A stretch of DNA of 64,000 bases from the NCBI GenBank assembly GCA_964473485.1, contig CAYYPH010000002.1:186001-250000 (forward strand). Direction: 5' to 3'. A program made the position numbers and the translations under genes. Every line of letters starts with the position of its first letter. The stretch's first letter is position 1. The DNA is from CAIVAT01 sp964473485 (GTDB taxonomy: Bacteria > Bacteroidota > Bacteroidia > Bacteroidales > FEN-979). Below the pieces are notes generated by a model. That model was given only the letters and a program-made list of their open reading frames with translations, ran no database searches and was not told the origin of the DNA. Positions 1-8,678 of the stretch are shown piece after piece.

Positions 1-1121
1 AATATACAGGTGTAGGTGAATGTTCCACCTTCCTTGTACTTGATCATGGTACCCTGGCCGGTGAGTTTTTCGCCATACAGATGGGTGGCACAGGGCATTT
101 CATACTGGCCACCTTCATAGGTAAGCACCGGATGGAAATACATGGCTGCTGTGGGGCAGAAATACTTCGGAGGAACGGTGCCTTTTACAGTAACGACAAC
201 TGAATCGCCTTTTTCTGAAAGCACTGGCGGAGTGGTTTCATATTTGATCAGCTCGTAATTCTTGGCCATGTTCTTAAGATCGCAACCGCCGGTGAATTTG
301 TATGTGAGACCAAGGTTAATGCCGCTGTACATGTCGTTGATCACCTGTTTTTCACCACCTTCTGTTGCATCAAGGAAGTCGCTGCTTCTCCATCTCCATA
401 GAATTTCAGGGTTGATCGACCAGTGTTTGCTGAGGTTCAGGTCGAACCCGATACCGGCAACAGCCTTGAATTCCATGTTCCATCCACCGATCCCGCTGTT
501 ATTACCGTAGCCGTTATTGGCATCGCCTTTATGGCCGGGATAACCGACATAACCAATAACAACATCGGGGACTCCGTTGGTTTCCTTAACACCCTGTGTG
601 TGATCAAGACCAATGCCGGCGATCAGGTAGGAGGAGAAGAACCTTTCCGGTTTGTATCCCATAATCCAGTTGATCCAGTTGATGGTTGCCTCGAGGTCGG
701 CTTCAATTACCCATGCTTTCATGTTCTGGGATACCCGGTAATTGTTCTTTTCGTTGGCTTCCTTGGCTTTTGGCAGAAATTTGTCATCCACAGAAGCTGA
801 CAGGGGAACCCAGCCACCCCTGAAACGGGCGCCGATCACTCTGGAAAACTGCCTGGTAACCGATCCGCCAGCACCGAACATCCATTTGTCATTAAAGAAA
901 ATGTTCTTAGAAAGGTCGCCGTTAAACTGGTCCATGGCTCCGTATGCAGTGATTGCCCAATACTTGTAAGTTGATTGCTTTTCACACTTTGAAGTCTTGG
1001 TTTTTTCTGCCTCTTTCTTTGGGGCTTCAGTCGTCTGGGCCTGGCCATAGGTTAAAATGGACACAAAAAACGCCAGTATGACGACCAGGGTTACCGATAA
1101 TGGTTGATACAATTTTTTCAT
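1..1121 (-). CDS. Outer-membrane beta-barrel protein, OmpA-family-like (3' end outside window)
   Basis: About 373 codons are visible before the gene runs off the left edge. The protein starts MKKLYQPLSVTLVVILAFFV, a signal peptide probably cleaved after TYGQA. Residues of roughly 50-290 alternate in the manner of an outer-membrane barrel, with short aromatic-ended strands and Gly/Asn-rich turns, and end near LGLTYKF. A second part then begins (PPVLSEKGDSVVVTVKGTVPPKYF), which resembles the periplasmic region that precedes an OmpA domain in Bacteroidales proteins. The OmpA domain itself, if present, lies outside the window, so the family name is an inference. The ATG at 1121 is preceded by a good Bacteroidota promoter. 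Confidence 0.6.
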   Translation of the reverse strand, partial: MKKLYQPLSVTLVVILAFFVSILTYGQAQTTEAPKKEAEKTKTSKCEKQSTYKYWAITAYGAMDQFNGDLSKNIFFNDKWMFGAGGSVTRQFSRVIGARFRGGWVPLSASVDDKFLPKAKEANEKNNYRVSQNMKAWVIEADLEATINWINWIMGYKPERFFSSYLIAGIGLDHTQGVKETNGVPDVVIGYVGYPGHKGDANNGYGNNSGIGGWNMEFKAVAGIGFDLNLSKHWSINPEILWRWRSSDFLDATEGGEKQVINDMYSGINLGLTYKFTGGCDLKNMAKNYELIKYETTPPVLSEKGDSVVVTVKGTVPPKYFCPTAAMYFHPVLTYEGGQYEMPCATHLYGEKLTGQGTMIKYKEGGTFTYTCI

Positions 1122-1168
1122 ACGCTCATGAATTTGGATTATAGTTTTATGTTAGCTTACTGAAATAG

Positions 1169-1198
1169 CAAATATAATATTAATAAAAAGGAATTCAA
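1169..1198 (-). promoter_or_regulatory. Bacteroidota-type promoter for the barrel protein gene
   Basis: On the minus strand TATATTTG (1169-1176) matches the -7 consensus TAnnTTTG. A TTG (1196-1198) lies 19 nt upstream, the expected distance for the -33 element. The surrounding 1130-1360 is very AT-rich and contains no gene that I can support. Confidence 0.6.
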
Positions 1199-1366
1199 TC
1201 AATAATCAGGAATTAAAATAAACAAAAAACAGTTAATATTTTCAATTAACTCAAATACAATTAGTTATATGTTCCTTGTGCAATTTGGTTGTAAAATTAA
1301 CAAATTTTGTTTCAACAAAAACAAATTTTTCACACAATGGTTGTACGATAAATAGTTACGGAGGTT

Positions 1367-1894
1367 TCAAATATCCTTAAAAAAATCATTTTTCAGGAAA
1401 AGGTCCCAGACAACGATACCGGCTGCAACGGATACATTAATGGAATGTTTGGTGCCAAACTGAGGTATCTCGATACATTCATCAGCCTCTGTAAGAACCT
1501 CATCTTCAATGCCATTAATCTCATTTCCAAAAATCAGGGCTAGTGGCGTCCTCCGGGGTGGATTGAACCGGTCGAGGCTGATGCCCCCTTCAACCTGTTC
1601 AACGCAAATGATCCTGAATCCCTCTTGTTTCAGTTTGGCAACAGCATCGCGGGTTTGGGCGAAATATTTCCATGCTACCGATTCCGTTGCTCCCAGCGCC
1701 GTTTTGTGGATCTCGCGGTGGGGAGGCGTGGCCGTGATACCGCAGAGATGCAGTTCGCGGACCCTGAATGCATCGGCGGTGCGGAAAACACTGCCAACAT
1801 TGTTCTGGCTGCGTATATTATCAAGAACGATCACGACCGGGATCTTGTTGGAATCCCTGAATTCCTCCACCGTCAACCGGTTCAACTGGGTCAT
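1367..1894 (-). CDS. TrmH/SpoU-family RNA 2'-O-methyltransferase
   Basis: SPOUT-class methyltransferase predicted to methylate ribose 2'-OH groups in tRNA or rRNA with S-adenosylmethionine. The three SpoU motifs are visible: LDNIRSQNNVGSVFRTADAF (motif 1), LIFGNEINGIEDEVL (motif 2) and IPQFGTKHSINVSVAAGIVVW (motif 3). At about 175 residues it is a stand-alone catalytic domain without the N-terminal RNA-binding extension of larger members. I start it at the ATG of MTQLNRL; an in-frame GTG at 1906 would add four residues. It is divergent from mutS. The exact RNA target cannot be read from the sequence. Confidence 0.85.
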   Translation of the reverse strand: MTQLNRLTVEEFRDSNKIPVVIVLDNIRSQNNVGSVFRTADAFRVRELHLCGITATPPHREIHKTALGATESVAWKYFAQTRDAVAKLKQEGFRIICVEQVEGGISLDRFNPPRRTPLALIFGNEINGIEDEVLTEADECIEIPQFGTKHSINVSVAAGIVVWDLFLKNDFFKDI

Positions 1895-1983
1895 GGATAA
1901 TTTCACGATATCAGATTTAGCATGGCAAAGATAGATTTATTGATAGTTATTAACAATGAACCATGAAGGTTTGTGCACCTTTG

Positions 1984-1991
1984 TAATTTTG
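1984..1991 (+). promoter_or_regulatory. Putative -7 element upstream of mutS
   Basis: TAATTTTG fits TAnnTTTG, 31 nt before the mutS ATG. No well-spaced -33 TTTG is seen, so support is moderate. Confidence 0.4.
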
Positions 1992-2021
1992 CGGATAACA
2001 GGGGCGTAACATCAAGATGAA

Positions 2022-4805
2022 ATGGCAAAGCAGAAAGACATACATGAGACACCTTTGATGAAGCAATACAATGCGATCAAGGCGAAATATCCTGATGCAC
2101 TGTTGTTGTTCCGGGTCGGTGATTTTTATGAGACCTTTGGCGAAGATGCCATCAAGGCTTCCGGCATTCTGGGGATCGTGTTGACAAAAAGGGCCAATGG
2201 TGCTGCCGCTACACTCGAACTTGCCGGGTTTCCGCATCATTCGCTTGATCTTTACCTCCCGAAGCTCGTAAGGGCAGGGTTGCGCGTGGCCATCTGTGAT
2301 CAGCTGGAGGACCCGAAACTAACCAAAACCATTGTGAAACGCGGGGTTACTGAACTGGTTACACCCGGTGTGTCTTACAACGACAAGATCCTTGAACAAA
2401 AAGAGAATAACTTTCTGGCGGGGATTCATCTTGAAGGAAAAATTTTCGGAGTGGCTTTCCTTGATATTTCCACCGGCGAGTTTTATATCGCCCAGGGCAA
2501 TCTTGAATATATCGATAAGCTTATCCAGAGTTTCAGGCCGGCAGAGGTGGTGGTTCAGAAACAAAAAAGGCAGGAATTCACGGAACTGTTCGGAAATAAA
2601 TTTTACATTTCGACCTTCGACGACTGGGTCTTTACCTTTGATTTCGGTCATGACACGCTGATCAGGCACTTCGGAACAACCTCCCTCAAGGGTTTTGGCG
2701 TAGAAAACCTCGGTACGGGCCTGGTGGCGGCCGGTGCCGTGATGCATTACCTTGCCGAAACGCAGCATGACAAAGTGCAGCATATCTGCAAAATCAGCAG
2801 GATCGAGGAAGATCATTACGTTTGGCTTGACCGGTTCACCATCCGGAACCTTGAACTGCTCAGCACCCCCAACGAGCATGCCCGGACACTTATGGAGGTG
2901 CTTGACAACACCGTTTCGGCGATGGGATCGAGAATGCTGCGCCGATGGATCATTCTGCCGTTGAAAAACCGTAAGCCCATCGAGGAGCGCCTGGAAATTG
3001 TCGGTTTCTTTGTGCAAAAACGGGAAGTGGCCGAGTCAATCCGGCACCATTTTCAGCTTATCGGTGATCTTGAACGTCTTATTTCGAAAGCCGCCGTTGG
3101 CAGGATTGGTCCCAGGGAGATGGTTTACCTGCGGAAAGCGTTGGAAGCCATTGAAGCCGTTAAAATCCTTTGCGAACATGCAGGCAATGAAGGGCTCGGG
3201 AAGATCGGGGAGCAGCTGGCGCCATGCCACCTGGTGAAAGACAGAATCGAAAGGGAGATCAATCCCGATCCTCCGGCCCTGGCAGTAAAAGGCAACATGA
3301 TACGCCAGGGGGTGAGTGCTGAACTGGATGAACTGAGGGAGCTTGCCACATCGGGGAAGGACTATCTCATCAATATTCAGCAACGTGAGATTGAGCGCAC
3401 AGGCATTTCATCGCTCAAGATCGGATATACCAACGTCTTCGGTTATTATCTTGAAGTTACCAACACGCATCGTGACAAGGTTCCCCCAGATTGGATCCGC
3501 AAGCAAACCCTTGTCAATGCCGAGCGTTACATAACCCCTGAACTGAAGGATTATGAGGAGAAGATATTGCATGCCGAAGAAAAGATCGCTGAAATTGAAA
3601 TGCAGATTTACAACGACCTGGTGTTGTTTCTCGCTGACTATATTCAGCCGATCCAGCTCAATGCAGCATTGATCGCCCGTCTCGATGTGCTGGTGGCCTT
3701 TGCCATCGGAGCGGTGAAAAACCGTTACACAAGACCTGAACTCAACGAAGGACTGGTCATCGATATCCGCAACGGCCGCCATCCGGTTATTGAACAGCAG
3801 ATGAAACCGGGCGAATCGTATATAGCGAACGATGTTTTCCTCGACGATCATAGCCAGCAGATCATTATTCTTACCGGCCCCAATATGTCGGGAAAGTCTG
3901 CGCTGCTCAGGCAAACCGCACTGATCGTACTCATGGCCCAGATGGGCTCCTATGTGCCGGCCGACAGTGCAGCGCTGGGGATCACGGATAAAATCTTTAC
4001 GAGGGTCGGATCATCCGATAATATCTCATCGGGAGAATCCACCTTCATGGTTGAGATGAATGAGACCTCGAGCATCCTGAATAATATCTCTAACCGCAGC
4101 CTTATCCTGCTCGACGAGATAGGCCGGGGTACCAGTACGTACGATGGGATAAGCATTGCCTGGGCAATCGCGGAATACCTGCATCAGCACCCGCTTTTCA
4201 GGCCCAAGGTGCTTTTCGCTACCCATTACCACGAGCTGAATGAAATGGCGGCCCGTTTGCCACGAATTAAAAATTTCCACGTTTCAGTGAGAGAGATTCA
4301 GAACAGGATCATTTTTCTGCGAAAATTGCAACCCGGCGGTTCCGAACATAGTTTCGGAATCCACGTGGCCCGGATGGCGGGGATGCCTCAATCGGTCGTC
4401 AGGCGGGCCGGAGAGATACTCCTGCAATTGGAGGAGGCCCATGATGCCGAGGACCTGGGCTGGCGGGCCGATGAAAACCAGCGAGAAAATTTGGCGGGAA
4501 AGATGACATCGCCAGAAACATCCCGAAAGGGTTCCACGGATATTCAGGCTGGAGATAAGATACCGGGTTCGACTGAAACAAAAGGGGAGGAGGAGGGACT
4601 TCGGTTGAAGGGAACGCGTGTGAAGGTCGCCAAAGGGTTCCATGAAGCCGGCCGGGCCGGTTACCAGCTTAGCTTCATCCAGCTTGATGATCCGTTGCTG
4701 CTGCAGATCAAGGAAGACATTCTGAATACTGAAATCAATACCCTGACCCCGGTGGAGGCGTTGATGAAATTGAATGAGATTAAAAAATTGCTGGAAAAAA
4801 AGTAG
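2022..4805 (+). CDS. mutS: DNA mismatch repair protein MutS
   Basis: Recognises base mismatches and small loops and, with MutL, starts mismatch repair. The N-terminal mismatch-reading motif is present as GDFYETFGEDA with Phe35 and Glu37. The ATPase domain has the Walker A motif GPNMSGKS (residues 619-626), Walker B and signature region DEIGRGTSTYDG (from Asp698) and the ATHYHELNEM segment. At 927 residues it is longer than the usual 850-880. The excess is a Lys/Glu/Ser/Thr-rich insert at roughly residues 805-870, between the ATPase and the C-terminal helices, with the typical end VEALMKLNEIKKLL following it. The gene is single, between a SpoU methyltransferase on the other strand and a tRNA. 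Confidence 0.98.
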   Translation: MAKQKDIHETPLMKQYNAIKAKYPDALLLFRVGDFYETFGEDAIKASGILGIVLTKRANGAAATLELAGFPHHSLDLYLPKLVRAGLRVAICDQLEDPKLTKTIVKRGVTELVTPGVSYNDKILEQKENNFLAGIHLEGKIFGVAFLDISTGEFYIAQGNLEYIDKLIQSFRPAEVVVQKQKRQEFTELFGNKFYISTFDDWVFTFDFGHDTLIRHFGTTSLKGFGVENLGTGLVAAGAVMHYLAETQHDKVQHICKISRIEEDHYVWLDRFTIRNLELLSTPNEHARTLMEVLDNTVSAMGSRMLRRWIILPLKNRKPIEERLEIVGFFVQKREVAESIRHHFQLIGDLERLISKAAVGRIGPREMVYLRKALEAIEAVKILCEHAGNEGLGKIGEQLAPCHLVKDRIEREINPDPPALAVKGNMIRQGVSAELDELRELATSGKDYLINIQQREIERTGISSLKIGYTNVFGYYLEVTNTHRDKVPPDWIRKQTLVNAERYITPELKDYEEKILHAEEKIAEIEMQIYNDLVLFLADYIQPIQLNAALIARLDVLVAFAIGAVKNRYTRPELNEGLVIDIRNGRHPVIEQQMKPGESYIANDVFLDDHSQQIIILTGPNMSGKSALLRQTALIVLMAQMGSYVPADSAALGITDKIFTRVGSSDNISSGESTFMVEMNETSSILNNISNRSLILLDEIGRGTSTYDGISIAWAIAEYLHQHPLFRPKVLFATHYHELNEMAARLPRIKNFHVSVREIQNRIIFLRKLQPGGSEHSFGIHVARMAGMPQSVVRRAGEILLQLEEAHDAEDLGWRADENQRENLAGKMTSPETSRKGSTDIQAGDKIPGSTETKGEEEGLRLKGTRVKVAKGFHEAGRAGYQLSFIQLDDPLLLQIKEDILNTEINTLTPVEALMKLNEIKKLLEKK

Positions 4806-4823
4806 GAGCAAAAGAATTTTTTA

Positions 4824-4831
4824 TAAATTTG
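4824..4831 (+). promoter_or_regulatory. Putative -7 element for tRNA-Gly
   Basis: TAAATTTG matches TAnnTTTG and ends 16 nt before the tRNA 5' end. No clear -33 element. Confidence 0.4.
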
Positions 4832-4847
4832 CAGCCTCAAATTTAAC

Positions 4848-4920
<73 letters not shown>

Positions 4921-4927
4921 CGAAAGA

Positions 4928-4952
4928 AACCCTCCCAGTGAGGGTTTTTTTT
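4928..4952 (+). terminator. Intrinsic terminator after tRNA-Gly
   Basis: AACCCTC (4928-4934) pairs with GAGGGTT (4940-4946) around a five-base loop and is followed by a run of T. It lies between the two tRNA genes. Confidence 0.75.
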
Positions 4953-4969
4953 CCTCCCACACCCTCTTC

Positions 4970-5054
4970 GCCCTGGTGGTGGAACTGGTAGACACGCAGG
5001 ACTTAAAATCCTGTGACCATTGCGGTCGTGCGGGTTCAAGTCCCGCCCGGGGTA
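4970..5054 (+). tRNA. tRNA-Leu (anticodon TAA)
   Basis: An 85-nt class II tRNA with a long variable arm. Acceptor GCCCTGG pairs with CCGGGGT using two G-U pairs. The anticodon arm is CAGGA-CTTAAAA-TCCTG, anticodon TAA, and the T arm is GCGGG-TTCAAGT-CCCGC. The 3' CCA is not encoded. Confidence 0.95.
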
Positions 5055-5066
5055 CGGTAACAAAGC

Positions 5067-5110
5067 AAAGTGCAAGGTGCAAAGCGTATTACTTTTGCAC
5101 CTTGCACTTT
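5067..5110. terminator. Perfect 17-bp inverted repeat, probable bidirectional terminator
   Basis: The arms 5067-5083 and 5094-5110 are perfect inverted copies (core GTGCAAGGTGCAA) around a 10-nt loop. On the plus strand the U-rich stretch TTTTCGTTTTACACTTTTCG follows, which suits termination of tRNA-Leu. It also lies 40 nt beyond the stop codon of the minus-strand MOSC-MogA gene. Confidence 0.6.
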
Positions 5111-5149
5111 TCGTTTTACACTTTTCGTTTTATTGATTATTTGGATCTC

Positions 5150-6085
5150 CTAATGCAGATCCAAGCCATTGATCATGTAGATCAGGTGTTTCAGCGATAA
5201 AGAGATCTCTGCCATATATTCATTAACGGCTTTTACACTTCCAGGGAGAGTGAATACCAGTGTTTTTCCCATTACGCCCGCCACCGAACGGCTACAGAGG
5301 GCGGCTGGTTTCTTCATACCGTATTTCATCCTGATCGCCTCCATGATTCCGGGGATCTCCTTGTCGAGCAGCGGTTTGACAATATCGGGCGTGAAATCCC
5401 TCGGTCCTATTCCTGTACCCCCGGTTGTGATGACAAGATCGATCAGTTCCTCCTTTGCCTTCTCCATGAGTTCCTCGAGCTTGTGCGGATCATCGGGGAT
5501 CAGAAAGTAGTGGACATACAGTTGACGTTCATGCTCAAGGAACCATTGTTCGAGCAATTCCCTGACCCTTGCTCCTGAACGGTCTTCGTATTCACCTGCC
5601 GAAGCCCGGTCGCTCAGGGTGATGACCATGACCCTGAACATCCTCGGGTGATACTGAAGGATCATGCCTTTTTGCAGGATCCCGGGGCTGAGGACCCTGC
5701 AGAAAATACCTTCTTTGGGCATTACGCAGTTGCCGACTTCCTTGAAGATGGCGCAAGAGGAACCATGACACTCTTTGCCGATCTGGGTCACCTCCAGCTC
5801 AATGTCGCCGCAGGTGAACCGGTCAAGCGGATGGGTTTTCCACAACTCCAATCCCTGGGTAGTAATGTTTTCGGCAAATTCGCCGGGTTTGACTTTACGA
5901 TGAGCCTGGTGTTCAAATTTCGAGATACTTTCGACACCCAGCAGGCTTACCTGGCGGTTCCAGGGACCGGCGTGGGCATCACCCGACACGCCCTGCTGAG
6001 TAAGCACGATGGTTCGGACAGGTTTTTTTACGGTGCCTTTTTCCTTCGAAATGTTTACTGATTTTATGGTGATCGTCTGCATCAT
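5150..6085 (-). CDS. MOSC domain-MogA fusion (molybdenum cofactor)
   Basis: Two-domain protein of 311 residues. Residues 1 to about 145 form a MOSC domain (GVSGDAHAG, GEFAENITTQGL and IGKECHGSSCAIF with the conserved Cys), a family linked to sulfur or molybdopterin handling. Residues from about 150 to the end form a MogA/MoaB-type molybdopterin adenylyltransferase (VITLSDRASAGEYEDRSG, TTGGTGIGPRDFTPD), which activates molybdopterin with AMP before metal insertion by MoeA. It is the last gene of the Mo/W run, 10 nt after moaC. Two adjacent ATGs are possible starts. Fusion of these two domains is known, but the role of the MOSC half remains inferred. Confidence 0.9.
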   Translation of the reverse strand: MMQTITIKSVNISKEKGTVKKPVRTIVLTQQGVSGDAHAGPWNRQVSLLGVESISKFEHQAHRKVKPGEFAENITTQGLELWKTHPLDRFTCGDIELEVTQIGKECHGSSCAIFKEVGNCVMPKEGIFCRVLSPGILQKGMILQYHPRMFRVMVITLSDRASAGEYEDRSGARVRELLEQWFLEHERQLYVHYFLIPDDPHKLEELMEKAKEELIDLVITTGGTGIGPRDFTPDIVKPLLDKEIPGIMEAIRMKYGMKKPAALCSRSVAGVMGKTLVFTLPGSVKAVNEYMAEISLSLKHLIYMINGLDLH

Positions 6086-6095
6086 CTCTCTTTTA

Positions 6096-6566
6096 TTAAT
6101 CGATGTCTTCTTTTGTTTTTGAAACCAGCCTGATATCCCCGATCACCATTTCCTTGTCGACGGCTTTGCACATATCGTAAACTGTGAGCAGGGAGACTGT
6201 GACTGCGGTGAGCGCCTCCATTTCAATCCCGGTTTGACCGAGGCAGGAGGCAAGGCTTTCAACCCTAACACCTCCTTCGTCAGGGGACGCTTTTACATCC
6301 AGTTTTGTGATTTGCAGAGGGTGACACAAAGGGATCAGTTCACTGGTTCTTTTTCCACCCTGAATCCCGGCAATCTCAGCCACAGTGAGCACATCCCCCT
6401 TTTTTAAACGGTTTTCGCGGATCAGTTGCAGTGTCCCGGGCGACAGTTTGATGTAACCCTCGGCCACTGCCGTACGTTTTTGCAGCGGTTTCATTCCCAC
6501 ATCAACCATAACGGCCTTACCGGATGGATCGGTGTGAGTAAGTGCTTGTTTTTTTTTCTCAGGCAT
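6096..6566 (-). CDS. moaC: Cyclic pyranopterin monophosphate synthase MoaC
   Basis: Works with MoaA to turn GTP into cyclic pyranopterin monophosphate, the first stable precursor of the molybdenum/tungsten pterin. The 156-residue length is normal. Recognisable motifs are VDVGMKPLQKRTAVAEG near the N-terminus, IPLCHPLQITKLDV in the middle and GQTGIEMEALTAVTVSLLTVYDMCKA near the end, with the catalytic Lys/Asp region kept. It starts with a short Lys-rich stretch encoded by nine A in a row (T run at 6549-6557). It sits between moaA (48 nt) and the MOSC-MogA gene (10 nt). Confidence 0.97.
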   Translation of the reverse strand: MPEKKKQALTHTDPSGKAVMVDVGMKPLQKRTAVAEGYIKLSPGTLQLIRENRLKKGDVLTVAEIAGIQGGKRTSELIPLCHPLQITKLDVKASPDEGGVRVESLASCLGQTGIEMEALTAVTVSLLTVYDMCKAVDKEMVIGDIRLVSKTKEDID

Positions 6567-6614
6567 AATGCTAAAAATTCTGATATGAAGGTACGTTTTC
6601 CTGTTCCGAAGCCA

Positions 6615-7412
6615 TCATCCCCCAATCGAATTAAAATGTCCGTTTGTCAGGGTTCCCTGTTCGGGTTTACATCCAACCGCCATCTCTAACGCCCGTGTGA
6701 TGCCGAGTTCGCGGATGCTGTATTCCGCATCATTGAACAGACAGGGCCTGATCATGCCATTTGCTGTCAGTCTGAGCCGGTTGCAATGTACGCAATCACC
6801 TCCATGACCGTTCTCAACAATGGTGAACCGTCCGTCGGCCAGGTTCATCTCATGAATAAAACGAACCTCAAACCCGTGCACGGCGCAGAACTGCTTTACG
6901 GCAACGGCATCGGGTTCGCCTGACGAGTTTCTTACGACGCAGTTGATCTTAACTGGATTGAGGCCTGCCGTTTTCGCTGCGTGAATTCCACGGATCACAA
7001 GGCTCACATCCCCTCCGCGCGTTAAAACCGCGTACCGAGAAGGATCAAGGGTGTCGAGGCTGATGTTGATGCGGTGCAAACCCGCCCCGGCGAGCGGGCC
7101 GGCATATTCTTCCAGAAGTATTCCGTTGGTTGTGAGTCCGAAATCCAGGATTCCGGGAATGGCTGCGATATCTCTCACCAGGCCGACAATCCCTTTCCTT
7201 ACCAGCGGCTCTCCACCGGTGATCCTGATTTTCGTGATCCCCAACCCAACCGCCACGTTTACCACCTCAATGATCTCTTCGAAACGGAGAATGTCATCAT
7301 GCCGGTGAAGCGGCACTCCTTCCTCGGGCATGCAGTAGGTGCACCGCAGGTTGCATCGGTCGGTCACCGAAACCCGCAGGTAGTTTATCTGCCTGTTAAA
7401 CCGGTCTAACAT
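6615..7412 (-). CDS. moaA: GTP 3',8-cyclase MoaA, short form
   Basis: Radical-SAM enzyme that rearranges GTP in the first step of molybdopterin synthesis. The N-terminal cluster motif is Cys20-x3-Cys24-x2-Cys27 (TDRCNLRCTYC), followed by the SAM-binding ITGGEPL. The second, substrate-binding cluster is Cys207-x2-Cys210-x13-Cys224 (DCVHCNRLRLT). The C-terminal Gly-Gly, which is needed for activity in studied MoaA proteins, is present in FNSIGG. At 265 residues it is about 60 shorter than the usual 325-330; the missing part lies between the IHEMNL strand and the second cluster. The start overlaps the end of moeA by 17 nt, suggesting translational coupling. Confidence 0.93.
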   Translation of the reverse strand: MLDRFNRQINYLRVSVTDRCNLRCTYCMPEEGVPLHRHDDILRFEEIIEVVNVAVGLGITKIRITGGEPLVRKGIVGLVRDIAAIPGILDFGLTTNGILLEEYAGPLAGAGLHRINISLDTLDPSRYAVLTRGGDVSLVIRGIHAAKTAGLNPVKINCVVRNSSGEPDAVAVKQFCAVHGFEVRFIHEMNLADGRFTIVENGHGGDCVHCNRLRLTANGMIRPCLFNDAEYSIRELGITRALEMAVGCKPEQGTLTNGHFNSIGG

Positions 7413-8649
7413 TGACGGGTTCTCCTTTTTTGATGAAAGTCACTCCGCGTTCCACGATCATAATGGCATCGGCCTTCGTATAGGAGTGTATGTGAGCCGA
7501 TCCGTGGTATTCGATCGGCGTAACCGAACCACCTGAAATTTTAACTGGAACCATTGCTTTTCTGTCGGCCCTCCTCCTTGAGTAGTCGTCAGAAATAGGC
7601 ATGATCAAATCAGGAGGTACCCATTGATGCCCCATCAGCCGGTACAGAAAGGGCTTTACCAGCATTTCAAACAAGACAAACGACGAGACAGGGTTGCCCG
7701 GCAGACCAAAAAACCAGCGATTACTGCGGTGACCGAAAACGGTTGGTTTGCCCGGCTGTACTGCCACACTTTTGAATTTCAGTTCAAAGCCGGCCTCCGT
7801 CATTACCTGCGGCACATAATCGTAGTCGCCCATCGAAACGCCGCCTGTAAGAAGGATCAACTGGTTATTGTGGCAGGCATTTTCGATCAAGCCGCTGAGT
7901 GCATGGGGTTTATCTCGGGCAATGCCTTGATAATTGCTCTTGATGCCCATAGCCATCAACTGGGCCATGAGCTGCCAGCTGTTTGAATTTCTGATCTGGC
8001 TTAAACCGGGCACGGTGTCTGGTTCCACCAGTTCATCGCCCGTTGAGATGATCGCGACGGTTGGCTGAACGGAAACCAGGGGAGAAGTAATCCCCACTGT
8101 AGCAAGAGATGCGATTGCAGCTGGGTTCAATAAAGTTCCCTTTGTCAATATAACCGATCCTTTCCGGATGTCTTCAGCCCGGTAACAGATATTGGAAGAC
8201 TTTTGGGTTTTGGTGACCCGGATCAAGCCCGTCCCGGTTTCTTCTGTGTCTTCCACCATTACCACACAGTCAGCCCCTTCCGGCACCATGGCGCCGGTCA
8301 TGATACGCGAACACTCACCGGTTCCGATGGTTTTTACCGGTACTTTTCCGGCACCAATGGTTTCAATGACTTTGAGACCATCACAATATTCCGGTTTTAC
8401 AGGTTCATTGCCTGGATCACTGTTTTTTGTCAGGTGGCCGGATCCACCGGAAAAGAAAAGGGAGCCAAGATCAGCCCTTCGACATGCAAACCCATCCACC
8501 GCTGCTTTGTCGAATGGCGGCATGTCAAGGTCTGCAGTAATATCTTCAGCCAGGATCCTGCCTAGGGCCGTCATCAGCGGAACACGTTCGGCACCGGTGG
8601 TTGACGGACTGCTCATGACAATCCTGTAAGCTTCTTCGAATGATATCAT
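7396..8649 (-). CDS. moeA: Molybdopterin molybdenumtransferase MoeA
   Basis: Inserts molybdate or tungstate into adenylated molybdopterin. Typical motifs are MPPFDKAAVDGFA, MTGAMVPEGADCVVMVEDTE, IISTGDELVEP, LLTGGVSMGDYDYVP and FGLPGNPVSSFVLFE; the C-terminal beta domain ends VERGVTFIKKGEPVNV. I chose the ATG at 8649 (MISFEEAYRIV), which is where family members start. An in-frame upstream ATG at 8808 would add 53 residues without family similarity and would overlap modC. The gene follows modC by 29 nt and overlaps moaA by 17 nt. Confidence 0.96.
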   Translation of the reverse strand: MISFEEAYRIVMSSPSTTGAERVPLMTALGRILAEDITADLDMPPFDKAAVDGFACRRADLGSLFFSGGSGHLTKNSDPGNEPVKPEYCDGLKVIETIGAGKVPVKTIGTGECSRIMTGAMVPEGADCVVMVEDTEETGTGLIRVTKTQKSSNICYRAEDIRKGSVILTKGTLLNPAAIASLATVGITSPLVSVQPTVAIISTGDELVEPDTVPGLSQIRNSNSWQLMAQLMAMGIKSNYQGIARDKPHALSGLIENACHNNQLILLTGGVSMGDYDYVPQVMTEAGFELKFKSVAVQPGKPTVFGHRSNRWFFGLPGNPVSSFVLFEMLVKPFLYRLMGHQWVPPDLIMPISDDYSRRRADRKAMVPVKISGGSVTPIEYHGSAHIHSYTKADAIMIVERGVTFIKKGEPVNVRPV

Positions 8650-8678
8650 GCTGCAAAAATACGGATTTCGGCCATGGT

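Noticed and set aside
423..800. Open frame of 125 codons on the plus strand
   Set aside because: It is antisense to the outer-membrane barrel gene, lacks family motifs and a promoter, and fits a shadow of that gene's codon use.
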